Shown here: positions 1-6,985 of the stretch, in pieces | How the letters are laid out: each line of letters begins with the position of its first letter | How positions within the stretch are numbered: position 1 is the first letter of the stretch | DNA from: Paracoccus albus | GTDB taxonomy: Bacteria; Pseudomonadota; Alphaproteobacteria; Rhodobacterales; Rhodobacteraceae | Length of the DNA stretch: 64,000 nt | Assembly: GCF_027913035.1 (NCBI RefSeq) | Contig: NZ_CP115775.1 | Span: forward strand, 2,750,501 to 2,814,500 | Direction: 5' to 3' | Position numbers and translations under genes: made by a program | The notes under the pieces: model-generated | Databases searched by the model: none | What the model saw: the letters and a program-made list of their open reading frames with translations, nothing else | What the model was told of the DNA's origin: nothing

Positions 1-132
1 AGCCCGCGTGATCGCGCTTGCGGCTGTCGCCCCGCGTTCAACCGAAACAGCATCGACAAGCCCGAAAAGGCTGATCGACGTCATGAAAGCGATTGCATAA
101 AGGGTCAGCGTCGTGTGCTTTGTATCGGTCAT
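1..132 (-). CDS. Small membrane protein, 3' part outside the window
   Basis: An open frame of 44 codons starts at the ATG complementary to 130-132 and runs off the left edge with no stop. It begins MTDTKHTTLTLYAIAF and contains one hydrophobic stretch (about residues 10-26), so a single membrane helix or uncleaved signal anchor is likely. It diverges from the small gene at 251, leaving about 118 bases for both promoters. I do not recognise a family. A different frame on the same strand is also open but lacks hydrophobic or coding-like character. The full length cannot be judged. Confidence 0.5.
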   Translation of the reverse strand, partial: MTDTKHTTLTLYAIAFMTSISLFGLVDAVSVERGATAASAITRA

Positions 133-250
133 GCGGGCGTCCTGTTCGTGCAAGTGCTGGCGAGTCGCCTTTAAGGATAGCCTGCCGTTGTTTCACTGTC
201 ATCAGACGCGAGCAGGAGGTAACGAAAGGGTCAGTTTGCAACAGGATCAG

Positions 251-475
251 ATGCAGGAATTGCTGGTCTTCATCTGCGTGCCTCCTATTTGCGCGACAGT
301 TATTTATCTGTGGTATCTGGCCCGCAATTCACTCGAAGCGAAGGTCATTGTCGTCTTTCTCTGGCTGACCGCACTGAGCATAAGTGTGGTTCTCGGCGGC
401 TCATACATCCTCGTGATGGGCAGCGCCTCTGCCCTGATGGCGCTGTTCATCTTTGTCAGGCTGTGGAAGTTCTGA
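251..475 (+). CDS. Small hydrophobic protein, 74 aa, probably three membrane helices
   Basis: The product is almost entirely hydrophobic. Segments around residues 3-22, 30-52 and 54-70 look like membrane helices, joined by a short charged loop (RNSLEAK), and the C-terminus RLWKF is basic. The ATG at 251 has a weak AGGA just upstream. An in-frame TTG at 236 is preceded by AAAGGG and a strong AGGAGGT at 214-220, so translation could start there and add five residues. No family is recognised and no function can be assigned. It lies between the divergent small gene at the left edge and the convergent DUF6173 gene. Confidence 0.5.
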   Translation: MQELLVFICVPPICATVIYLWYLARNSLEAKVIVVFLWLTALSISVVLGGSYILVMGSASALMALFIFVRLWKF

Positions 476-491
476 GCAGCCGCGCAGCGCC

Positions 492-932
492 TTAGATTTC
501 CGCGCCGAAGCCGATACGGTAGGGTTCCTGTTCTGCCACCGGAGGCACCGCCACCAGCATGAAGTTCAATTGCGAGACATGCTGGACAACCGCGACCTGC
601 TGCTTCCCGCCCAGAAGCCCGTAAAATTCGATGATATTGGGATTGCGGTAGCCCATGCCACGCACATGAACCGCGCGTTCGCCCCCATAATTGGCCAGCC
701 TTATGCCCAGTTCAAAATGCTCGGGCAGGTTAGCCTGAAAGGCCTTTACCCGTGTGAGAAGATGGTTGAACACCTCTTCGGCCGCATGAAGCGTCGCCTG
801 ATCCGCCTCATCCCCCTGAGGCCAAAGATCCTCTGCAATCGCCGGAACGGGAATCATTTCGACTGAAGCCGGTGCCTCACCCTTGGGTTCTTCCGATGTC
901 TTCGCTGCCTTCGCTTTCGGCTTTTTGGTCAT
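492..932 (-). CDS. DUF6173 family protein
   Basis: A 146-aa protein with a lysine- and alanine-rich, probably disordered N-terminus (residues 1-20) and a conserved C-terminal half. The elements VRGMGYRNPNIIEFYG, VVQHVSQLNFML and the final RIGF are the pattern I associate with DUF6173, a family of unknown function common in Rhodobacteraceae. There is no signal peptide or membrane segment, so it is probably cytoplasmic. The ATG at 932 is preceded by CAGGA at fair spacing. It stands alone, converging with the small gene at 251-475 and lying downstream of the terminator of the Sel1 gene. The family call is from memory of the motif. Confidence 0.68.
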   Translation of the reverse strand: MTKKPKAKAAKTSEEPKGEAPASVEMIPVPAIAEDLWPQGDEADQATLHAAEEVFNHLLTRVKAFQANLPEHFELGIRLANYGGERAVHVRGMGYRNPNIIEFYGLLGGKQQVAVVQHVSQLNFMLVAVPPVAEQEPYRIGFGAEI

Positions 933-1246
933 GGGTTCCTGCTTTGCTCTGTGGAAACAGGATGCACATAAGCAGGCAAAAGTTGAAGCCCCGGCCGCCA
1001 GTTCAAAATGGCCAATTACATCCGCCGGAACTCAATGCGTCTTATCAACGCGTCAGAACCTGCTGAATACTACGGCCCACTTAACGGAACCCCGTGCGGC
1101 GGCCGGCAGTTTACCTGGACGGCGGCAATGGTGATCGAGTTTTTGCGCGATCAAAACCGGTAGCCACCGGAATTTCCGCAAAGGGACTAACTCCCCCTTC
1201 AAGAACGCCCCGGCCCGCATAGTTTTGTGGGCCGGGGCAACTGTTT
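933..1246. other. Intergenic region with no gene seen
   Basis: These 314 bases separate the DUF6173 start from the end of the Sel1-protein gene. Short frames here lack a credible start or composition. Apart from the strong stem-loop at 1207-1238, there is a weaker inverted repeat, TGATCG (1132-1137) with CGATCA (1148-1153). The promoter of the DUF6173 gene must lie just right of 932 but I see no clear consensus. Confidence 0.5.
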
Positions 1247-1247
1247 T
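1207..1247 (-). terminator. Stem-loop terminator after the Sel1-protein gene
   Basis: GCCCCGGCCC at 1207-1216 pairs perfectly with GGGCCGGGGC at 1229-1238. G-U, C-G and A-T pairs extend the stem, leaving a 6-base loop. A run of T lies at 1243-1247 on the + strand, so in the minus transcript the stem is preceded by A5 and followed by GTTCTT. It sits directly after the stop codon of the minus-strand gene and may act in both directions. Confidence 0.7.
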
Positions 1248-2956
1248 TATTCACCAGCGAAACGGGTCGCCAGCTGCTGCCCTGTCCAGTCGTCAAGCGC
1301 CAGATCAGCAGCTTCGTCGCGCGCGGTGATCCAGTCAGGCTCCCCGTCAAAGCGTGTATCCAGCCGTGCGATCAAGGACTTGGCCTGAGCATCCCCGGCG
1401 GCCGCGGCCGAGCCCGCCAGCCGGCGCGCAATGGCATAGCTGCGCGGCACACCATCGCCTTCCGCATAGGCAAGTGCGGCGTCGCGCAATGCCCCGACTG
1501 AAGCAAATGCCTCGGACGGGACGGCGCTGTCCGCGGCTGCCTGCGCCGCCAAAAGCTCCGACATGGTCAATTGACCTTCAATCTGGTCAAGCGCTGCGGG
1601 TGCATCCGCGCTGCCAAGCTCTGCAGCCTTCTGGGCATGGCCATATGCGGCGGCTGGATCCGATTCCGCACCAAGCCGGGCGACGGTCAGCATGGCATCG
1701 GCATTATCTTCCAGCGGCGAAAGCAGTTCGATTGCCCGACGGGTGTTCTTCGGCAGACCCCGACCGTCGGCAAGCGCCACACCCAATGCAAACGGGTCAG
1801 AGATGCTATCCGGCGTTGCGATCAGTGCGAGCGGAGGAGTCGGCGCCGCGTTCGAGAAAACCGGCTGCATCAGAGCAACTGCATCTTCGGGGGATTCCCA
1901 CTCTGTCGTTTCAAAGTCGATCGGTTCATCCGGGCGCACTTCGACGGTGACGCGACCGGGCTCTTGCAGGAAGTTGCGAAGCGCATCAGCAAGGGCTTCC
2001 TGAGCAGCGCGAAGCTCTGTCCCCGGCTCTGCCGTGATGACGGCGCCGACAGCATCAGGGCCGGCCATCTCCGGCGGGATCATGGGCTGAAGGCGTTCCC
2101 ACACGCCAAGGTTTTCGACAGAAAGATGCGCAGAGCGCAAGGTGCCGCGGAACCCTGCTTCTGGCTCATCGGATCCATAACTGTCCGGCTCGATGAAATT
2201 TCCGTTCTCGTCAAAGCTAGGCGCTTCCAGTGGATCGTCAATCCGATAGGGATCGTCCTGCGCCATCATTTCTTCGATAATGCCGGGCATGGAAAACGTG
2301 ACATAGTCAAAATCGGCATTGCCCTCTATGCGGGCTATGCCCGGACTGACAGCCTGTATATCAAGCGTTGTCGCGCCGCTGCCCGAGATCTGCCGGATAT
2401 CGACGATCAGCGAATCCAGCGGGATGGAAGGACCACCTGTCACGATCCCGATCATGGCAGCATTCGGGCCGAAGCAGTTATTGGCAATTGCAAGATCGCT
2501 GAGCTCCACCCGGTTGCGCATATCCTCGCCCCCGAAGAAGGTCATGCCCGAGATATCCACCTTGCCAAGTGAGACAGAGCAGTTTTCATATTCGCCTATA
2601 CCGTCGATCTGCAGATTGCGCAGCGTCATCGCACCGCGCTTGTTGTCCACCTCTAGCGCGCCATAACGAATGTCGGTGACAATGCGGCCATAGGACACCG
2701 CCAGACGAGTCAGGCTGGCAGACAGGTTTGCCGCCGTGAAGCCGCTATCCTCGCTTCCGGCCGCCGATGCAGCGCCGGTACTTCCCACGACGATCGCCGC
2801 GACAACCGCCAGCGGCAGAAGCTGCAACGCAGAGGTACTGCCGAACGGCGCAACAATGGGGTCGTCATAAGGTTGATCGGTCTGGGCCTGTGCCGCGCCG
2901 GTAATAATCATGGAAACTGCAGTGCCCGAAGCGATGCCGCGAATAATTGAACTCAT
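1247..2956 (-). CDS. Secreted protein with C-terminal Sel1-like repeats
   Basis: The 569-aa product begins with a clear signal peptide, MSSIIRGIASGTAVSMIITG followed by AAQA and a likely cut before QTDQ, so it is periplasmic or exported. A second hydrophobic stretch lies near residues 33-55. The middle (about 70-350) is acidic and matches no domain I know. It repeats phrases such as LRNLQIDGIGEYENC and VDISGMTFFGG, which suggest a beta-rich fold. From about residue 395 alanine-rich helical pairs (DPFALGVALADGRGLPKN, AYGHAQKAAELGSADA) resemble degenerate Sel1/TPR-like repeats. The start at 2956 has GAGGGA seven bases upstream; an ATG 15 bases earlier is possible. An inverted repeat AACGC-TT-GCGTT lies 18 bases upstream at 2974-2985. 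Function unknown. Confidence 0.72.
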   Translation of the reverse strand: MSSIIRGIASGTAVSMIITGAAQAQTDQPYDDPIVAPFGSTSALQLLPLAVVAAIVVGSTGAASAAGSEDSGFTAANLSASLTRLAVSYGRIVTDIRYGALEVDNKRGAMTLRNLQIDGIGEYENCSVSLGKVDISGMTFFGGEDMRNRVELSDLAIANNCFGPNAAMIGIVTGGPSIPLDSLIVDIRQISGSGATTLDIQAVSPGIARIEGNADFDYVTFSMPGIIEEMMAQDDPYRIDDPLEAPSFDENGNFIEPDSYGSDEPEAGFRGTLRSAHLSVENLGVWERLQPMIPPEMAGPDAVGAVITAEPGTELRAAQEALADALRNFLQEPGRVTVEVRPDEPIDFETTEWESPEDAVALMQPVFSNAAPTPPLALIATPDSISDPFALGVALADGRGLPKNTRRAIELLSPLEDNADAMLTVARLGAESDPAAAYGHAQKAAELGSADAPAALDQIEGQLTMSELLAAQAAADSAVPSEAFASVGALRDAALAYAEGDGVPRSYAIARRLAGSAAAAGDAQAKSLIARLDTRFDGEPDWITARDEAADLALDDWTGQQLATRFAGE

Positions 2957-3118
2957 CGAAAACTCCCTCATTGAACGCTTGCGTTTAACAGAAGAACAGA
3001 CAGCCATGTTTTGCAACCCGTTCACAATGACTCGGTTAGCGACATTTGCGACGCACGAAGTTGCGGCCGGTCTCCCGCGAACCGCCAAAGCCTTCCGGTC
3101 GTTTCCAGACGCCGCCTG

Positions 3119-3147
3119 TTGACAATTTTCCGGTCGACGCAGATAGG
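3119..3147 (+). promoter_or_regulatory. Promoter of the beta-mannosidase operon
   Basis: A perfect -35 hexamer TTGACA (3119-3124) is followed 17 bases later by GATAGG (3142-3147), an imperfect -10. It lies 37 bases before the beta-mannosidase start and directly upstream of the palindrome at 3151-3166. The start point is inferred, not shown. Confidence 0.5.
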
Positions 3148-3150
3148 CTT

Positions 3151-3166
3151 GGTTTATCGTTAAACC
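3151..3166. promoter_or_regulatory. Candidate LacI-family operator
   Basis: GGTTTATCGTTAAACC is a 16-bp inverted repeat with six matched bases per arm and a central CG, the usual layout of LacI/PurR-family operators. It lies just downstream of the -10 element, where bound repressor would block transcription initiation. The second gene of the operon encodes a LacI-type regulator, so autoregulation is the simplest reading. Confidence 0.55.
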
Positions 3167-3183
3167 CAAGGGAAATTCATGCC

Positions 3184-5619
3184 ATGACAGATCAGCAGGA
3201 GATCGACCTTTCGCGCAGTTGGGAACTGTCACAGATCGGTGGGAATGCGCGTGCAGCGATTGATTTTCCGGGCGACGTGCATTCTGCGCTGCTCAACGCA
3301 AAGGTCATTGCCGATCTCTATTGGCGGGATCGGGAGACCTCTCTGGATTGGGTACACGAAAGCGAATGGTTGGCAGAGCGGACATTCACGCTGCCCGACG
3401 ACGCGAAGGCGAGATATGTTCTGACGTTAAGCGGCGTGGACTGTCATGCGGTTGTCAGCATCAATGGCAAGCCCGTCGGAGAGACAGAAAATCGCTTTCT
3501 TCGCTACGACCTCGATATCACCGAGGCACTGGTCGCGGGACAGAACCACCTTTCGGTGCACTTTCTGTCGAATTCCACCATTGCTGAGGCGAAATCTGCG
3601 GCGTCGCCCTTCCCCATTCCGCATATCTTTTGGAACAACCGCCTGCCGCACTACAATTTTCTGCGCAAACCCCAATGCGACGCGGGTTGGGACTGGAACA
3701 TCGCCCTGTCGCCTATTGGCATTTACGGCGATATCCGCCTGCGCAGGATCGAAAATATCCGGCTGGATGACATGATGGTCCGGCAGCATCACCGCGATGG
3801 CCGGGTCACGGTAGAGGTTGAACTTCTGGCCCATGCGACCGAACCCGCCATTGATCAGGCAACGCTGGCTTTGGACGGTGCGGTCGTCGCGACCGATGTT
3901 CAGCTTTGGCCCGGACAGAACCGGGTCAGGCTGAGCGTCGAAATCACCGCGCCGCGGCTTTGGTGGCCTGTGGGCCACGGCGCACAGGAATTTTACGATC
4001 TGACCGTCTCTATCGGCGATCAGCAGCGAGAAATGCAGATCGGTTTGCGAGAGATAGAGCTTGACACAAGCCCCGATGCGATCGGCCACCGTTTCGCGTT
4101 CCGCGTCAATGGCCGGGATATCTTCATGCGTGGCGCGAACTGGATTCCTGCCGATGCCCTGCCCGCCCGCGCCACGAAAGAACGCGTCGCGGACCTGCTG
4201 GACAGCGCGGTCGAGGCGAACATGAACATGATCCGCATCTGGGGCGGTGGCACATATGAGGCCGATTGGTTCTATCAAATGTGCTCTGAACGCGGGTTGC
4301 TGGTCTGGCAGGACTTCATGTTTGCCTGCAATCTTTATCCCGCCGCCGACAGGCAATGGCTGGACAATGTCCGGCTAGAGGCGCGTCAGCAGATACGTCG
4401 TTTGTCGGCGCATCCGTGCCTTGCCCTGTGGTGCGGCGATAACGAGTTGGTCGGTGCGCTGAACTGGTTCGATGAAAGCAAGGCGGACCGGGACCGTTAT
4501 CTCGCCATGTATGACCGTCTGAACCACGCGCTTGAGGAGGCGATTGAGGATGAGGCCCCCGATGTGCCGTGGTGGCCCTCCAGCCCATCCGTCGGGCGGC
4601 TGAACTTTGGCGACGGATGGCACGACGACAGTTCAGGCGACATGCATTTCTGGGACGTCTGGCACTCCGCCAAGGATTTCGAGCATTACCGGACGGTCCG
4701 GCCCCGCTTCTGTTCCGAATTCGGCTTCCAGTCCTTCCCCTCTGCCCGCGTCATCGACAGTTTCACAGAGCCTCGGGACCGGAATGTCTCATCGGCGGTG
4801 ATGGACGTTCACCAACGCAACCCCGGCGGCAACAGCCGCATTGTCGAGACCTTGGCACGCTATTTCCGCTTCCCCGACGGGTTTGAGAACATGACGTGGC
4901 TCAGCCAGATCAGTCAGGCACTGGCGATGAAAACGGCCATAGAGTTCTGGCGCAGCAACAAGCCGCGCAGCATGGGCACGCTGTATTGGCAATTGAACGA
5001 CACCTGGCCCGTCGCCAGTTGGGCCAGCCTTGAATATGGCGGTGGCTGGAAGGCTTTGCACTATGCCGCGCGGCGCTTCTATGCGCCCGTTCTGATCAGC
5101 GCCCAGCCCGCAACGGACGGGGACGATATCGTTCTGTGGGCAGTGAACGATACGCCATCCCCGGTGTCACTGACTGTGGCCATTCGCAGCGTGCGTATGT
5201 CCGGACAGGTTGACGAGATCCGTACTGCGCAGGTTTCGGTCCCCTGCGATCGTGCTGTCGAGGTTACGAGCATCCGGCGCGATGAGATCGCCGCCGATGC
5301 CTTCCTGCACTTCGACTGGACGGATGGCGGTGCGCATGTCGGAGAGAATGAGTTCCTGCCGCTGCGGCCGAAAGAATATGACCTGGGTAATCCGAATATT
5401 TCTGCCATTGAAGACATAGATGCAGACGGCCGCCAGACCGTCACGCTGACGACCGACCGCCCGGCGCTTTGGGTGAGTTGGGATCACGGCGGTGACACCG
5501 TCTGGTCGGACAATTACATCACGCTGCTTCCGGGTCAGCCACGGCAATTGTCCGCCCAACGGCACCGCCATTCGCACCTGCCCCCGCAGGTCTCACAGGC
5601 CAGGGCGTTGCGGGGATAG
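3184..5619 (+). CDS. Beta-mannosidase, glycoside hydrolase family 2
   Basis: The 811-aa protein hydrolyses terminal beta-D-mannose from oligosaccharides (GH2, EC 3.2.1.25 type). There is no signal peptide, so it should act in the cytoplasm on imported oligosaccharides. The N-terminal galactose-binding-like domain (about 1-185) and immunoglobulin-like domain precede the TIM barrel, which opens with FMRGANWIPADALPAR and MIRIWGGGTYEADWFY. The acid/base is Glu421 in WCGDNEL and the nucleophile is Glu512 in CSEFGFQSFP, both intact. The start at 3184 has AAGGGA upstream; the frame is open further left but without a ribosome site. The regulator gene begins two bases after the stop, so the pair is probably co-translated. 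No sugar transporter is adjacent. Confidence 0.9.
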   Translation: MTDQQEIDLSRSWELSQIGGNARAAIDFPGDVHSALLNAKVIADLYWRDRETSLDWVHESEWLAERTFTLPDDAKARYVLTLSGVDCHAVVSINGKPVGETENRFLRYDLDITEALVAGQNHLSVHFLSNSTIAEAKSAASPFPIPHIFWNNRLPHYNFLRKPQCDAGWDWNIALSPIGIYGDIRLRRIENIRLDDMMVRQHHRDGRVTVEVELLAHATEPAIDQATLALDGAVVATDVQLWPGQNRVRLSVEITAPRLWWPVGHGAQEFYDLTVSIGDQQREMQIGLREIELDTSPDAIGHRFAFRVNGRDIFMRGANWIPADALPARATKERVADLLDSAVEANMNMIRIWGGGTYEADWFYQMCSERGLLVWQDFMFACNLYPAADRQWLDNVRLEARQQIRRLSAHPCLALWCGDNELVGALNWFDESKADRDRYLAMYDRLNHALEEAIEDEAPDVPWWPSSPSVGRLNFGDGWHDDSSGDMHFWDVWHSAKDFEHYRTVRPRFCSEFGFQSFPSARVIDSFTEPRDRNVSSAVMDVHQRNPGGNSRIVETLARYFRFPDGFENMTWLSQISQALAMKTAIEFWRSNKPRSMGTLYWQLNDTWPVASWASLEYGGGWKALHYAARRFYAPVLISAQPATDGDDIVLWAVNDTPSPVSLTVAIRSVRMSGQVDEIRTAQVSVPCDRAVEVTSIRRDEIAADAFLHFDWTDGGAHVGENEFLPLRPKEYDLGNPNISAIEDIDADGRQTVTLTTDRPALWVSWDHGGDTVWSDNYITLLPGQPRQLSAQRHRHSHLPPQVSQARALRG

Positions 5620-5621
5620 CT

Positions 5622-6632
5622 ATGGCTAAGAAAAATCACGCGCCGGTCACCCTGAAATCCGTGGCAGAGGAATTGAACGTTTCCGTTACCACCGTCGCAA
5701 GGGCATTGAAGGACGGCCACAAGATCAGCCCGGCAATGGTCCAGAGGGTCAGGGACACCGCCGAAAGGATGGGCTATGTGCGCAACCTTGAAGGCGCAAA
5801 GCTTCGATCCGGCAAGACGCTGGTCATCATCCCGTTCCTTCAGGTCTCGCAAGAAGAGGAGGTCGGGGATTCCGGCTCTGTGGGATTGCTGAACGGTATA
5901 CACGACCGCCTGTCCCACAGCGATTATGCCGTCCGTGCGGTTCCGACATCCGCAGCCGCGCAATCGTTGGAACGGATTCAGGAAACGGTCCGTGGTCGGT
6001 TGGCCGATGGCATCATCCTCGACCACATCGCACCACAGGACGCCCGTGTCAGCTATCTTCGATCACAGGGGTTTCCCTTTGTCACCTTTGGTCGAACCGA
6101 TACTCCAGACCGTCACGCCTGGTTCGACATCGACAATGAACACGCCGCCTGGCAAGGGACCGATGCGCTTCTGCGTGGCGGCCACCGCCGCATCGCCTTG
6201 CTGGATGGCGACCCGCAACTCAGCTTTGTTCATCAGCGATTGCACGGTTATCAGCGCGCGTTGCGCGACCACGGCATCGAGGCAGAAGCCGCGTTGCAAC
6301 GCCACGGCGTGACCGCCGCCGATATGGCCCGCAAAGCTGCCCGTGACCTGCTGGAACAGGGCGCGGACGGGTTTGTCTGCGTGAATGAACTGGTGTTTCT
6401 TGGCGCGCTCGCCGGGGTGCGTGACAAGCGCGGCGGCGACATCGGCGGGATCGGTTTCTCGCTGCGCTCTGGCACCAATCTTGCAAGCTATGTCGCGAGC
6501 CACGCCTTTGCCTCGCACTACTCTCGGCAACAGGCGGGCTGGCACCTGGCTGATCTGCTGTTGCGACAGATCACGGGTGATAACGTAGCCAATTGCCAGA
6601 AGCTGGTCAGAACGGAACTCAGACCATCCTGA
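5622..6632 (+). CDS. LacI-family transcriptional regulator
   Basis: A 336-aa repressor with an N-terminal helix-turn-helix (about residues 8-30, LKSVAEELNVSVTTVARALK) followed by the hinge helix, and a periplasmic-binding-protein-like effector domain (about 65-330). It starts two bases after the stop of the beta-mannosidase gene, so the two are translationally coupled. By position it probably senses mannose, a mannooligosaccharide or a phosphorylated derivative and controls its own operon through the palindrome at 3151-3166. The ligand is inferred from the neighbour only. No clear terminator follows; the cobalamin leader begins about 50 bases on. Confidence 0.9.
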   Translation: MAKKNHAPVTLKSVAEELNVSVTTVARALKDGHKISPAMVQRVRDTAERMGYVRNLEGAKLRSGKTLVIIPFLQVSQEEEVGDSGSVGLLNGIHDRLSHSDYAVRAVPTSAAAQSLERIQETVRGRLADGIILDHIAPQDARVSYLRSQGFPFVTFGRTDTPDRHAWFDIDNEHAAWQGTDALLRGGHRRIALLDGDPQLSFVHQRLHGYQRALRDHGIEAEAALQRHGVTAADMARKAARDLLEQGADGFVCVNELVFLGALAGVRDKRGGDIGGIGFSLRSGTNLASYVASHAFASHYSRQQAGWHLADLLLRQITGDNVANCQKLVRTELRPS

Positions 6633-6684
6633 TCAATGGACCACACAGAGAATGCTTGACCACTGCGTGACCTGCGGTCATTGA

Positions 6685-6860
6685 AGCGGTGCTCAGGTTC
6701 CGGTGCCAACCACCGGTGAAAAGGGAACACGGTCAAATCCGTGGCTGCCCCCGCAACTGTAAGCGGAGAGCGACGCCGATCACGCCACTGGGAAACCGGG
6801 AAGGCCGGCGAAGCTGCGACCCGCAAGCCAGGAGACCTGCCGGGGCATTCACCCTTTCCG
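6685..6860 (+). ncRNA. Cobalamin (AdoCbl-type) riboswitch
   Basis: The leader shows the conserved blocks of the B12 element: GGTGCC near 6702, GGGAACACGGT near 6723, GCCCCCGCAACTGTAAGCGG at 6746-6765, CCACTGGGAAACCGGGAAGG near 6785, and the B12 box AGCCAGGAGACCTGCC at 6827-6842. It lies 130-300 bases upstream of a TonB receptor start, the usual position for control of btuB. Binding of adenosylcobalamin is expected to lower expression of the importer operon. Ends are approximate. Confidence 0.93.
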
Positions 6861-6892
6861 GGGCGCGGGGCGCGTCCAGGAGGCGGCACGAC

Positions 6893-6921
6893 CCGCAGCG
6901 GTGATGACCTCACCCCTGCGG
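6893..6921 (+). promoter_or_regulatory. Hairpin downstream of the riboswitch, possible expression platform
   Basis: CCGCAG-C-GGTGA (6893-6904) pairs with TCACC-C-CTGCGG (6910-6921) around a 5-base loop, with one C-C mismatch in the middle. No U run follows, so it is not a standard intrinsic terminator. It ends 64 bases before the btuB start. It may belong to the riboswitch expression platform or protect the leader. Confidence 0.4.
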
Positions 6922-6985
6922 AGATTCTGCAGGACATTTTTCACCGCCGGCCCGAATATGCAGGGCCCCAGAGAAAGCCAAGCAG

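Noticed and set aside
6668..6680. TGACC-TGC-GGTCA repeat after the LacI gene as a terminator
   Set aside because: Only five base pairs and no following T run; it is too weak to call and sits next to the riboswitch.
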